Part shown: positions 39,602-48,627 of the stretch, piece after piece
How positions within the stretch are numbered: position 1 is the stretch's first letter
Layout: the number at the start of each line of letters is the position of its first letter
Assembly (NCBI GenBank): GCA_022548915.1
Contig: JAKZES010000020.1
Span: 1 to 64,000 of the forward strand
Direction of reading: 5' to 3'
DNA from: Verrucomicrobiaceae bacterium E54
GTDB taxonomy: Bacteria; Verrucomicrobiota; Verrucomicrobiia; Verrucomicrobiales; Akkermansiaceae
DNA: 64,000 nucleotides
Translations under genes and position numbers: made by a program
The notes under the pieces: model-generated
What the model was told of the DNA's origin: nothing
Databases searched by the model: none
What the model saw: the letters and a program-made list of their open reading frames with translations, nothing else

Positions 39602-40285
39602 ATGAAGATGCACACCAATGGCTGCGAAGAAGCCGCCACCCACAAAGCGGAAGATTCCGCCACCCCCTGCTTGGATGCCGCGCTCGGCACCATGCTGGTC
39701 AACGATGTCCTACCCCGCCTGAAAGCCTACCTGACGACCGTTCCGATTGTGGGTTCCGATGACGAAGAGGAGCTGGTTCAGGATGCCACTTTGATGGCTG
39801 CTAGAATGATGCTCTCGGCCTCTCAGAAGGGCCGGAAGTTCACGGCTGGCAACATTGCCCACTACGCCGCCAAGGCGCTCAGAAGCGGGCGTAGGAGCCA
39901 CTACACTGGCCGTGGCGACGCGATGTCACCGGGGTGCCAACTGGACGGGAAAGCCCGCTTTACCTACCTCGATCAGGAGGTTGAGTTTGAGGATGGGGAG
40001 TCCGGCGCACTCCAAGAGGCGATGCCGCTGTGCGACTACCTTGGCACAGGCACTGATCCTGCCGAGGAGGCTGCGCGGAATCTCGATTGGGAGGAGTTCC
40101 TAGACACCCATCCTCCACGCTACCGGGTTGCCGTCTGTGCGCTTCTCGAAGGCCAGACGATGCGGGAGGCAGGCAGGCGCTGCGGGATCAGCGACAGTGC
40201 CGCGCTGAATCTGAAGCGGAAGATCGCTGCCGATCTCGTGGAGTTCCGTGAAGAAGGGGATGCTCTGCGGGTTCTGCAAGTGTAG
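39602..40285 (+). CDS. Sigma-70-like regulatory protein
   Basis: A 227-aa protein. Residues about 35-90 (LPRLKAYLTTVPIV..DDEEELVQDATLMAARMM) resemble sigma region 2, and residues about 175-220 (HPPRYRVAVCALLEGQTMREAGRRCGISDSAALNLKRKIAADL) form a clear region 4 helix-turn-helix. The middle is divergent. It probably directs or modulates transcription of island genes. ATG 39602 is chosen by the A-rich leader CCAAACGAAACG. Confidence 0.65.
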   Translation: MKMHTNGCEEAATHKAEDSATPCLDAALGTMLVNDVLPRLKAYLTTVPIVGSDDEEELVQDATLMAARMMLSASQKGRKFTAGNIAHYAAKALRSGRRSHYTGRGDAMSPGCQLDGKARFTYLDQEVEFEDGESGALQEAMPLCDYLGTGTDPAEEAARNLDWEEFLDTHPPRYRVAVCALLEGQTMREAGRRCGISDSAALNLKRKIAADLVEFREEGDALRVLQV

Positions 40286-40374
40286 ACTGTAGAGTGCTCG
40301 TTTTCCCTGACAGCGGGGGTCGCTGAAGCAGACGGCGGCCATGAAACTAGATGGACTCGTGACTCGGTTCAGGC

Positions 40375-41130
40375 CTATTCTCGACTCTTAGCTGCGGCGA
40401 TGATTTTGTTCCTGAGGCCTTGATGGTCACTCTTAATGATGGCCTTCTCTGGGAGTTTCCCAACCACAAAATCCTCAAGGTGCTTCATCGACCCCGTTAC
40501 ACCTACGATCTTTCCCGTGTTTGGGCTTCTGGCCACAACGACCCAGCCCTCGAAGTCCTCGACTTCATTGCATCTGAACTCCTTAACGCTCCCACTCTTC
40601 TCGAATCGCACAACCTGATACTCAGCATCAAATATCTGCTTCTCCGCTCCCTTTCCCGCAATGGTGAAAAACTCCAACCCGGCATATCCCGGACCGAAGG
40701 TCGAGCTTAGCTCGACTTCTACTAATCGGTGGGAGACCTTGTAGCGATCAATCTCCGGTCGAACGTCAACCTCTTCCCAAACATAGCCATTGTAGCTGTA
40801 CTCCGTAACGGTCACGATCAAGTTGCCGGTTTCTCGCGCTCGCTTCTCTCTCTCCGCTTTCACCGTCCTCGCACGCAGTGAAATCTGGTCATTGCATTGA
40901 AACGGTAGAGCTTCGACAGCGCGGATCACGTCCGCAGTCGACAGTGAGTCGAAGGGCACCACGAATTCCTTCTCATCAGAGGCTCGCCTCATTTGCACGC
41001 CCTCAGCGGTCCAATAAAGCCCGGTAGCCTCCAGCGTTCGGCCGTCTGCAGACTTCCACGTGTCGGCTTCGGCCTCGGAGCCACACGCGAAGATTACGCT
41101 TAGCCCAAGTGAAAGCAGCACGATCCGCAT
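40375..41130 (-). CDS. Secreted SHD1-domain protein
   Basis: A 251-aa protein with signal peptide MRIVLLSLGLSVIFACGSEAEA. Residues about 23-70 (TWKSADGRTLEATGLYWTAEGVQMRRASDEKEFVVPFDSLS) match the SLA1-homology-1 (SHD1) domain frequent in secreted proteins of Planctomycetes and Verrucomicrobia. The C-terminal part is an unrecognised beta-rich domain. Lower GC than the flanking chromosome. It is divergent from the gene at 41326; the 195-nt gap is AT-richer and probably holds both promoters. Confidence 0.68.
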   Translation of the reverse strand: MRIVLLSLGLSVIFACGSEAEADTWKSADGRTLEATGLYWTAEGVQMRRASDEKEFVVPFDSLSTADVIRAVEALPFQCNDQISLRARTVKAEREKRARETGNLIVTVTEYSYNGYVWEEVDVRPEIDRYKVSHRLVEVELSSTFGPGYAGLEFFTIAGKGAEKQIFDAEYQVVRFEKSGSVKEFRCNEVEDFEGWVVVARSPNTGKIVGVTGSMKHLEDFVVGKLPEKAIIKSDHQGLRNKIIAAAKSRE

Positions 41131-41325
41131 CAACGGTTTCTATCAGGCGGCTGCCTCCTTCAGCAACAGCAGTCGCTCTGCATAAATTGGCATTAACCAA
41201 GCGTATATTGACCTCACCTGACGGCCTTTGTTCCAATCGAGATTTTGGCTATCCGTGATCCGCTGTCATCGTTTCCCCAGTGATCCTTGACAGGCCGGGA
41301 CCAAACGGACTATGCGTATTTTGCT

Positions 41326-42054
41326 ATGAGGTTTGAGTCAGGAGTATACTTCAAGGTCGGCATCTTTTGCGTCACACTTGCTGTTTCGGGGCCAGTGGCT
41401 TGTGCGCAGGCCCTGTCGGGGGTGCCAGTTTTCATTCCCGAGGGCGTAGAGAGAACCAGAGAAGTAAGGGCCCTTTACTTGCGTGTGCTTGCGGGCAGCA
41501 ACGGTCTGATTTCAGGAGACTACTGCCGCTGGAAGTATGGATACGGCTTCAAGCACAGTGCGAAGCCCTTGGGAGGAGGGCAGGAAATCCCCCTGATTCC
41601 CAAGAAGACTTGGGTGAAGTACATTTCCCATGATGAAAGCGGGGCGACCGTGATCATCGCTGGTAAGAAAGCACGGATACCTAACCCTAATAATTCTAAT
41701 TCGATTATGCTACATCTTGAGGTCTTCGATATGCCTTTGCGGGAAGTGGATAAGGACGTGGTGCGCATCCGACTAGGTCAGCCAGATCGCGTCGAGACTA
41801 TTGGAGGTGCCGATTGTTTTCTCTACACCTCGAAGGCGGTAACGCTGTCCCGTACGCGGTATGAGAATGCCTATGGGACAGGCACTGCACGTGTGGAAGG
41901 ACACACAATTGATATCGACACCGTGACTCGCATCCCGATTTATGAGGTAATTACTTTCCAGCCCTACTCATTCCGGGTGTATTTTGATGACAGGGGTTGG
42001 GTGTCGCGGGTAGAGGATTTAGTGGACCGAACTCCCGTCTGGCGCACCAAGTAG
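41326..42054 (+). CDS. Hypothetical secreted protein
   Basis: A 242-aa protein with a signal peptide (VGIFCVTLAVSGPVACAQA, cleavage near residue 29). The mature part is beta-rich, with VRIRLGQPDRVETIGGADCFLY and a C-terminal FRVYFDDRGWVSRVEDL, a pattern like SmpA/OmlA-type lipoproteins that describe a coefficient-like sheet, but no firm family. Low GC and clusters of AT-rich codons mark it as acquired. Confidence 0.55.
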   Translation: MRFESGVYFKVGIFCVTLAVSGPVACAQALSGVPVFIPEGVERTREVRALYLRVLAGSNGLISGDYCRWKYGYGFKHSAKPLGGGQEIPLIPKKTWVKYISHDESGATVIIAGKKARIPNPNNSNSIMLHLEVFDMPLREVDKDVVRIRLGQPDRVETIGGADCFLYTSKAVTLSRTRYENAYGTGTARVEGHTIDIDTVTRIPIYEVITFQPYSFRVYFDDRGWVSRVEDLVDRTPVWRTK

Positions 42055-42189
42055 GGCCATTCACGAGGTGACTTAGCCGCCCCTGATTCTAGACTGCCTT
42101 GGATTTGGGTCACTCTTTCACCGGCGCCCCCAGCGCGGGATTACGGACTGGCATGATGACCTTAGAAGCGTGGCGGTCATGCAAACGGA

Positions 42190-42906
42190 TCAGCCTCGAT
42201 CAGCAGCTAGTTCCACTGCTTGCAGGCCAGCGTCGGACAGCAGTCCCAGCCGATTCCAGCGCCTTCCGATCTGAACCTTCCGCTCGGTCACGCGGTTCCC
42301 CTTGCCGGAGTTCATCCGGGACGGCATGAATTCGAGGTTGTAGAGCCGCTCGTCGAGTTCTTCGCAGACGCTCCGGGGGATGATGTGATCGACTGAGGCG
42401 ATGTCGCCAGCATACGGCCCTCGGGTGATGGTCGGGGCATTGCTCGTTTCCAGCTTGGCCATGCCAGCAGGTTCGAGGCATCCCAGCTTTTCCAGAATGT
42501 CGAGGTTGCGGATGAGGGAGGCTTTGACCGCTTCAGCCCGAGCGGTGCCAGACACTTCCAGAGCCTCCTGCGCGGCATCAATTATGGCTGCCGGGGGGTG
42601 TCCGCCCTGGCGGGCGGACTCAAGAACGAAGCAGACACGGCGCAAGGAGCGGTTGGCGGCTCGCTTGCCTTGGAGTCCGTCGAGGCGCACGGGGTCGATT
42701 AAGCCCGCCACTTCTCCGACGATCTCGAACGGGATCGGAGCAGGCTTGGTCGCCTGTGGTGTGGGGGCAGGCGGCTCCGGTTGGCCGGGTGCCTCCTGTG
42801 GCTCGCTGGCGGGCTTGGACGGAGCGGCAGGGGTGGCACTCCGGTCGCACGCGACGAGCGCCAGCAGGAGCGCCAGCAGGAGCGCCGTGTGACGCCTCAG
42901 AACCAT
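42190..42906 (-). CDS. Lipoprotein with HNH-type nuclease motif
   Basis: A 238-aa protein. The N-terminus is a lipoprotein signal (MVLRRHTALLLALLLALVACDR), then a Pro/Ala-rich spacer. Near the C-terminus, SVDHIIPRSV and LYNLEFMPSRMNSGKGNRV carry the D-H..N..N spacing of an HNH endonuclease. A nuclease tethered outside the cytoplasm would be unusual; it could degrade incoming or environmental DNA. ATG 42906 overlaps the end of the upstream gene by 10 nt. Confidence 0.65.
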   Translation of the reverse strand: MVLRRHTALLLALLLALVACDRSATPAAPSKPASEPQEAPGQPEPPAPTPQATKPAPIPFEIVGEVAGLIDPVRLDGLQGKRAANRSLRRVCFVLESARQGGHPPAAIIDAAQEALEVSGTARAEAVKASLIRNLDILEKLGCLEPAGMAKLETSNAPTITRGPYAGDIASVDHIIPRSVCEELDERLYNLEFMPSRMNSGKGNRVTERKVQIGRRWNRLGLLSDAGLQAVELAADRG

Positions 42907-43157
42907 GACGCCGGGGCGGTGTTCATGGCGAGGTGAGGTGATCCGCTGCACCCCATCACGCGTTCCTCCGTTGTGCCGTCCGGGCGATGGACAATCAGCT
43001 TGGAATCGTCGGTAAGCATCCCGGCTCGGTGAAGAGCGTATTCTGCCGCGCTACGGACGGAGCGGAACCAGTGACAGCCAGCAGCCCCGCCCAGCGTCTC
43101 GCCTGACAGGTTCACGCCGTCTCCGGTGGGGCGTGGGTGGATCTCGAAGCAGTTCAC
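42897..43157 (-). CDS. Small hypothetical protein upstream of the HNH lipoprotein
   Basis: About 86 aa from a GTG at 43157; the start is uncertain and could be further in. The readable part is GGAAGCHWFRSVRSAAEYAL, followed by SKLIVHRPDGTTEERVMG. No family recognised. It overlaps the next gene by 10 nt, which argues for coupling with the HNH lipoprotein. A frame extension to 43454 is rejected because it would run antisense through the TPR-like gene. Confidence 0.4.
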   Translation of the reverse strand: MNCFEIHPRPTGDGVNLSGETLGGAAGCHWFRSVRSAAEYALHRAGMLTDDSKLIVHRPDGTTEERVMGCSGSPHLAMNTAPASWF

Positions 43158-43214
43158 GGAGGGAGGGTGGCGGATGTCCGTTGCCAAGGCGAGCCGTGGA
43201 TTCAATCCTGCGGC

Positions 43215-43571
43215 ATGTTGAGCGAAGCGGAAGGACTGGCCGACCTCGGACTCTGGCAAGACGCGTGGGAAGCTCTGGAGGCGTTCCCAGCGGAGGAACG
43301 CGCCACGCCCGCCGCGCTCCGTGTCCGCCTGCGGTGCTGCCCCGGTGTCGGTGCTTGGGAAATCGGCGAGCACCTCGCCGCCACCCTTCGAGAGGGCAAG
43401 GAAGCCGACAGGGAAACGGCAGCGGGATTCTATCACGCGCTTGCTGTGTTCCACGCGAAAGCGGGCAACCGCGATGCGGCAGAGGTTGCTATCAAGTGTG
43501 CGGTAGATGCTTGGGCGGACATTCGAGTCGCTCTAATCGAAGATCCGGTGCTGGGTGAGGAGATTTTCTAG
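43215..43571 (+). CDS. TPR-like helical protein
   Basis: A 118-aa protein from ATG 43215 (MLSEAEGLADLGLWQDAWEALEAFP). The repeated helix pairs, with FYHALAVFHAKAGNRDAAEVAIKCAVDAW, look like two to three degenerate tetratricopeptide repeats. The end, RVALIEDPVLGEEIF, is distinctive. It is a likely cytosolic interaction protein of unknown partner. The next gene, a broken YpsA-like frame, follows 59 nt later on the same strand. Confidence 0.65.
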   Translation: MLSEAEGLADLGLWQDAWEALEAFPAEERATPAALRVRLRCCPGVGAWEIGEHLAATLREGKEADRETAAGFYHALAVFHAKAGNRDAAEVAIKCAVDAWADIRVALIEDPVLGEEIF

Positions 43572-43630
43572 TGGATGACTTGGCCCTTGAGTCCTCGCTT
43601 TTCGGGGAGCCTTCGGCTTGAGTTCCGGCA

Positions 43631-43914
43631 ATGATCGAGCGGATCGTCAGTGGAGGTCAGACGGGAGCAGATCGAGCCGGACTTGATGCCGCGATTGCCG
43701 CAGGTCTTCCGCACGGAGGATGGTGCCCCAGGGGGCGGAAGGCCGAGGACGGGCCGCTCCCTAAACGCTACCTCCTGACGGAAACGAAGTCGGCATCCTA
43801 CCTGACTCGCACGGAGTGGAATGCGAGGGATTCAGACGGACGGTGATCTTCACGGTGGGGCCTCTGACGGGAGGCTCGACATGCACCAAGGAGCTTGCCC
43901 GCAAGTGCCCATGA
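43631..43914 (+). pseudogene. Broken cpYpsA (putative molybdenum carrier, SLOG) gene
   Basis: The first frame reads [20 protein letters not shown], then [17 protein letters not shown] and [11 protein letters not shown], the N-terminal half of the circularly permuted YpsA family. A one-base loss near 43839 ends it at a TGA. Reading resumes one frame over at 43840 ([20 protein letters not shown]) and ends at 43914 next to the end of the Mrr gene. The family is about 150 aa, so the 3' third is also missing. Confidence 0.8.
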
Positions 43915-43928
43915 ACGCAGCAAGATGG

Positions 43929-44840
43929 TCACGCCTCAGCGAAGTAGTCGGAGTCGATCCGCTTGACTTCGTAGGTTGAAGCCGTGGCGACACCAATGCC
44001 GTGGTCAAACATCAGACGAGCAAGACGAGTGCCGTCAACGAGGATGATCTTGGAGTCGATGCGCGAAACGTATTCCAGAGCCTCAGCGGTGAAGTTGGAA
44101 GTGGTGATGAAGATCCCCTTGCGGGCACGCTGGCCTTGGAGGGCACCGGCGAACTTCTGGATCTCCGGGCGGCCCACGCTGCCTTCCCATCGCTTTGCCT
44201 GAAGGTAGATGATGTCGAGGCCCAGTGGGTCTTCCTTGATGATGCCGTCGATTCCCTCGTCACCCGACTTACCCAGTGCCTCTCCAGCGTCCTTCCGACT
44301 GCCACCGTAGCCCATGCGGACAACCAGATCGACGACGACCCGCTCCATGAAATCTGGTGGGTTGTCCATGACCTGCCTCAGTAAGTCGGCCTCAATCTGC
44401 CGTCGGACTCTTTGGTAGGCATTCTCCAGCATTTCCTCGGGTGGAGCATCGTCATTGGCATCATCGTCCGAGTCAGTCTCGCCGGTCGCCTCCTTGCGGC
44501 GGTTGCGAAACTCCCTGTATTCCTCGAACTGCCTAAGAACTCCGAGATCCACTCGCTCGTGATTGTCAGCGAGCACCTGACGGCCCCGCTCGGTGATGGT
44601 GGAAACCGCCCGTCGGGGTGACTCCAGAAGCCCTGCCTGCACTACGTGGCTCTTCGCCCAGCCGACCCGGTTGTCGAAAAGCTTGGCACGCCCACTGGGG
44701 AGCATCTCGCGGCGCTCCTCCTCGGTCAGGCCGAACTGATCGGCAAGCTGTTGGACGAGATCACGGTTCTGGTGCTCTTTGCCGTCGGCGTGGGCCTCGA
44801 TCAAGGGACGCATGAGGGATTGAAAGTCGGGGATGGCCAT
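43929..44840 (-). CDS. Mrr-type restriction endonuclease
   Basis: A 303-aa protein. The N-terminal winged-helix Mrr_N domain covers residues 1-95 (MAIPDFQSLMRPLIEAHADG). The C-terminal Mrr-cat domain shows GDEGIDGIIKEDPLGLDIIY and LQAKRW, the PD-(D/E)xK metal site in its Mrr form (D..QxK). Mrr enzymes cut modified DNA. It starts 11 nt after the stop of the type IIG-like gene, so the two probably form one operon with linked defence roles. Confidence 0.9.
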   Translation of the reverse strand: MAIPDFQSLMRPLIEAHADGKEHQNRDLVQQLADQFGLTEEERREMLPSGRAKLFDNRVGWAKSHVVQAGLLESPRRAVSTITERGRQVLADNHERVDLGVLRQFEEYREFRNRRKEATGETDSDDDANDDAPPEEMLENAYQRVRRQIEADLLRQVMDNPPDFMERVVVDLVVRMGYGGSRKDAGEALGKSGDEGIDGIIKEDPLGLDIIYLQAKRWEGSVGRPEIQKFAGALQGQRARKGIFITTSNFTAEALEYVSRIDSKIILVDGTRLARLMFDHGIGVATASTYEVKRIDSDYFAEA

Positions 44841-44851
44841 GGGTGTTTCGG

Positions 44852-47800
44852 TCAGATTTTTCCGAGTGCGGTGAGAGTGTCGAGGATCTCACCGATGGTA
44901 CGGATGCGGGCTTGAGTGCGCTTGCCAAAGCAGGCGGCGAGTTCTGAAGCATCTGGGCCGATAGCGGGCAGCAGGCGCTGGATGGCGGCTACCTGATCAG
45001 GCATGGAGGTGGGCCACTTCTGCTTCGCGGCGGGTGCGGGCAGCTTGGTGCTCGCAGACTCCGCTTCGAGTTCAATCTGCTTCTGTTCGCTTGCGGGGAC
45101 GCCGGTTTCGTCGGGTGCTTGGTATTCAGGGCGGAGCCAGCGGACGAGGCCGCGCTTCTCTTCCTCTGCGCGCTCTTGGTTGAGGACGACGAGACGCTTT
45201 ATGAGTTCCTGCTCGATCTCTTCTTCGGCTTCGCGCGTGAAGCCTTTGATGCTGCCGGGTTCGAGTTCCATAACGGCAGCGCTGCCGGTTTCGAAGTCGT
45301 ATTTCATGCCGGGGAGCATGCGCTTGGCTTCGAGGATGTCGGACCAACCGTAGGCTTCGAAGACGGCTTCATCCAGATCGTCGTGAATCTGCTTGAGGTT
45401 GGTAACGAGGCCCGCTTCGTGAATGTTCTTTTCCTTGTCGGTGAGGGGTTCCTCGACGCGGAGCTTTTCGAGGACGTTGTACATACGGGTGAGGGTTAAA
45501 TCGGGATGAAGCTCTTGCTGGCGCTTGCGATGCGCGTCGAGTTTCTCGCCTAGGTCGCGAATACGTTTTTTCAAGGGTCCTTCTTCGAGAGCGGGAAAGG
45601 GGAAGGTTTCGAAGCAGCGGGATTTGTTGTATCGGGGCCTATCCTCAAGTGTGCCACCCTGCGCTAACGACCATAATACATGAATACGCGAAGAGAGAAT
45701 CCCTAGGATCGAGGCGTCGTCGTGCGCAACTGAGATCACCATGTGATCGGGCAAGATTTCCCCTTCCAGAAATGAAAAGATCCGATGTTTGGCAGTTTCA
45801 GTCGTGCCAATGAATCGCGGCAGGCCGCTAAGCATCCGTCGGAGTTTTGGGACACTCTCGTTGAAAAGCCACCAATTCTCCCGGCGACCCTTCCGCTTGT
45901 TTTGAAGGCGTTTCGGTCGGATATGAGTGTGAACCCACTGATAGACACCGGGCAATTGGTCCTGAAGCTCGGCTTCAGTTAGCCCAAATAGATCGAGAAC
46001 ATAGCTTTCTTCGTATCGAGAAGTGAGGGATGATCCTCCTAAGTACCTTCGGATATGACGCTTCCCCGCTGGGTTGTTTTCTAGCCCAAGAGCGAGAGCT
46101 TGGGTGTGAGAAACCTGAAAATCCTTACCGCCGAGGATTACACCATTATTTGAAATGCCCTCGTTTGAAAGCAATGGCTTCGCTAAGCTTGTATTCACGC
46201 CGAGCTGTAAGTTGGCGGCAATGTTCCCTGTTTTCCGCGCAAGGCTCACGTCGTTCTCTCCGTCGTCTCCGGTCTTTTCACCTTCAACTTCCTCAAGAAC
46301 TCCATCGAGTCGTTCGCTGTCGGCGACAGTCATCGAGATTCGTACGGCGGCCCCATCGGCAGAGTCGACCCACGGATGATCGGGAATGGCGTAAGCGAGG
46401 TGGATGGGTTTCTTGTCGTTGGCAAGAAAAGGTTCGAGGACGCGGCGATTGAAGGTTTGATGGATGGAGTTGGTGGTGATGAAGCCGAAGCGCTCGATCC
46501 TCTTCGCAGCGAGCAACTCGGCGGCCTTGTGCCACCAGAACATGACGAGGTCGGCAGAATCGGGAACCTTGCCCTTCCATGCCTTGCGTAGAGTCTCGGT
46601 GTAGCCGTCGCCGAGAGCGTCGCGCATGCGTGAGGCTCCGATGAATGGTGGATTCCCGACAATGAAATCCGCTTCCGGCCATTCGGCACGTTTGGGATTG
46701 GTGTAGTCGAATACGGTGGTGCGGGCGGTTTCGTCAGGGGCTTCCTTGCCGGTGACCGGATGCGGCTTGGTCGTGCGGCCGTCCCAGATGGTGCGGATCT
46801 CACCGGTGTCGGGATCGCGGCGGGGGATGCGCTCGTCGTAGTCGAGCACGGCGTCGCGGCATTCGATGGTGTTCTCGGAGCGCAGCAGCGGGCGGTCGTT
46901 GGTGTCGGCGGTGCCGGTGGTCTTGAGCTGCCACTGGAAGTAGCCAATCCACAGCACGAGCTGGGCGATGGCGGCGGCGCGGGGGTTGAGCTCGATGCCC
47001 TTGAACTGCGACGGGCGAACCCGCGCGGTGTCCATCTCCAGCGTGCGGTTGCCGCCGAGTTCTTCAAGCAGGTCGAGCACCTCGGCTTCAAGTTCCTTGA
47101 TCCGGGCAAGGGCGACGTAGAGGAAGTTGCCGGAGCCGCAGGCGGGGTCGAGCACGCGGGTGTCGCAGAGCAGGCGGTGGAAGTTTTCGATCTCGGCACG
47201 GGCTTTGTCGTCCCTGCCCTGTTCGTGAAGCAGGGCGGCGGCGGTCTTGACGGCCGACCACTGGTCGCGCAGCGGCGCCATGAGTGTGGGCTCAATGAGC
47301 CTCTCGACGTAGCTGCGGGGCGTGTAATGGGCACCGAGCTTGTGGCGCTCGCGGGGGTTGAGAGCTCGTTCGAGCAGGGTACCAAAGATCGCAGGCTCCA
47401 CTTCCTTCCAGTCCTGCTTCGCGGCGTCGATGAGCAGCTTGATCTGGTCCGCGTTGAGCGGCAGGGCGCTCGGGTTTTCGAAGAGCCCCCCATTAAAGTA
47501 GACGACCTTGGCTCGGATTGCGGCCGAGTAGTCGTTACCAGTCGCCATGTCATTCCAAAGGGCCGTGACGAGGGTGGCGAAGCCCGCGGGACTGGCGGCG
47601 GTGTGGGTGAGTAGTTCCTCGAAGGACTTCTTGGGTAGCAACTCGATGTCCTCGGCAAAGAGGGTGAAGAGTAGGCGCTGAAGAAAAATCGCGATGACTT
47701 GGGGGTCGTGACCGTCCTTTTCGAGCGAGGTGGCGAGCTCGGCCAGAATACTGGCAACCCCACGGGTGACCTTGGCGGCGTACTTCGAGGGGTCGAGGGA

Positions 47801-48376
47801 ATGGGGATCGGTCCAGACCGTGCGCAGGCGCTCGCGAATGTCCGGGTCACGGAGGTCTTCGAGGAAGATCCGGCGTCTCGCGGGGGTGGGGAACGCGAGG
47901 TAGGTGCCGCCGGTGCCGGTGAACTCGGCGTAGAGGTCGATGCAGTGGCCGACATCGACGACGATCAGGAAGGGCGGGCGGCCGTGGTCGGCGGGCAGGT
48001 CACGGATGTATTCGCGGGCCTGATGGTATGCCCTGTCGAGAGCTTTGTCCCAACCCTGACTGCCGCGCCGCCCGTGGCCGAGGCGGTCGCCCTCTCCGCT
48101 GGAACCCTGCTTGGTTTCGAGCACGAAGAAGCGGCGCTTGTAGAGGTCGAGATAGACGGTGGCACGGTTCCCGTCCTTGTCGGTTCGGGTGAAGGCTCGA
48201 TCAATGACGTAGTCGTTGAGCTCGTTCTGGTCGGTGGAGGGGTCGGGGCGCGGGACGCCGAGCAGGTCGCAGAGTTCCGAGAGGAAAAGAGCGTAGTTCG
48301 AGCGCTCGGCGGCGCCTGATGACTGCCAGCGGCTGATGAAAGCGTCGATGGCCTCGGGGGTGGTGGCGTCTGGCAT
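44852..48376 (-). CDS. Type IIG/IIL-like fused restriction-modification enzyme
   Basis: An 1174-aa single-chain enzyme. N-terminal nuclease region with [16 protein letters not shown], giving Glu87 and Lys89 of a PD-(D/E)xK site. The N6-adenine methyltransferase domain has the AdoMet motif [13 protein letters not shown] starting at Asp410 and the catalytic NPPFIG at Asn575. Residues about 690-900 form the target-recognition region, and the C-terminal 250 residues are helical. Such enzymes methylate and cut with one recognition domain. Only the recognition part (about 45.6-46.3 kb) is notably AT-richer, suggesting exchange. BREX PglX or DISARM methylase is less likely as no partner genes are present. 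Confidence 0.85.
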   Translation of the reverse strand: MPDATTPEAIDAFISRWQSSGAAERSNYALFLSELCDLLGVPRPDPSTDQNELNDYVIDRAFTRTDKDGNRATVYLDLYKRRFFVLETKQGSSGEGDRLGHGRRGSQGWDKALDRAYHQAREYIRDLPADHGRPPFLIVVDVGHCIDLYAEFTGTGGTYLAFPTPARRRIFLEDLRDPDIRERLRTVWTDPHSLDPSKYAAKVTRGVASILAELATSLEKDGHDPQVIAIFLQRLLFTLFAEDIELLPKKSFEELLTHTAASPAGFATLVTALWNDMATGNDYSAAIRAKVVYFNGGLFENPSALPLNADQIKLLIDAAKQDWKEVEPAIFGTLLERALNPRERHKLGAHYTPRSYVERLIEPTLMAPLRDQWSAVKTAAALLHEQGRDDKARAEIENFHRLLCDTRVLDPACGSGNFLYVALARIKELEAEVLDLLEELGGNRTLEMDTARVRPSQFKGIELNPRAAAIAQLVLWIGYFQWQLKTTGTADTNDRPLLRSENTIECRDAVLDYDERIPRRDPDTGEIRTIWDGRTTKPHPVTGKEAPDETARTTVFDYTNPKRAEWPEADFIVGNPPFIGASRMRDALGDGYTETLRKAWKGKVPDSADLVMFWWHKAAELLAAKRIERFGFITTNSIHQTFNRRVLEPFLANDKKPIHLAYAIPDHPWVDSADGAAVRISMTVADSERLDGVLEEVEGEKTGDDGENDVSLARKTGNIAANLQLGVNTSLAKPLLSNEGISNNGVILGGKDFQVSHTQALALGLENNPAGKRHIRRYLGGSSLTSRYEESYVLDLFGLTEAELQDQLPGVYQWVHTHIRPKRLQNKRKGRRENWWLFNESVPKLRRMLSGLPRFIGTTETAKHRIFSFLEGEILPDHMVISVAHDDASILGILSSRIHVLWSLAQGGTLEDRPRYNKSRCFETFPFPALEEGPLKKRIRDLGEKLDAHRKRQQELHPDLTLTRMYNVLEKLRVEEPLTDKEKNIHEAGLVTNLKQIHDDLDEAVFEAYGWSDILEAKRMLPGMKYDFETGSAAVMELEPGSIKGFTREAEEEIEQELIKRLVVLNQERAEEEKRGLVRWLRPEYQAPDETGVPASEQKQIELEAESASTKLPAPAAKQKWPTSMPDQVAAIQRLLPAIGPDASELAACFGKRTQARIRTIGEILDTLTALGKI

Positions 48377-48627
48377 GTCAGAGGGAGAAAGACTGGTGCT
48401 TTACCTATCCGGAGCAACAGCCTGCGGCCAGCCAGAATGCGGCATGCTGTCCCATCTGTGGCTCTCGGGAGCAGATGGCGCCAAAGGATTGAGGCTTGTG
48501 TCACCCGAGATCGAAGGCGTCCGAAGCAACTCCTCATCGGTGGCACTCTTCAGAACTTCGAGCTTTTCGGCCCTTTCGATTCGCTTCCTGTTCGTTCCTT
48601 CGTCGGTGGTCAATCCGCAGCAGCAGA
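48377..48627. other. Upstream region of the restriction-modification operon
   Basis: A 251-nt gap. A TTG-initiated 76-codon frame on the minus strand (EKLEVLKSATDEELLRTP) looks weakly protein-like but has no start signal, and I do not call it. The region should hold the promoter of the restriction-modification genes; no clear -35/-10 pair or controller-protein box was identified by eye. Confidence 0.3.

Noticed and set aside
43157-43454. Extended minus-strand gene reaching 43454
   Set aside because: The extension runs antisense through the TPR-like gene, which has better protein character.
44852-48376. BREX (PglX) or DISARM locus
   Set aside because: The methylase alone resembles PglX, but no PglZ, BrxC, BrxL, DrmA or DrmB genes are nearby, and an N-terminal nuclease motif points to type IIG/IIL.
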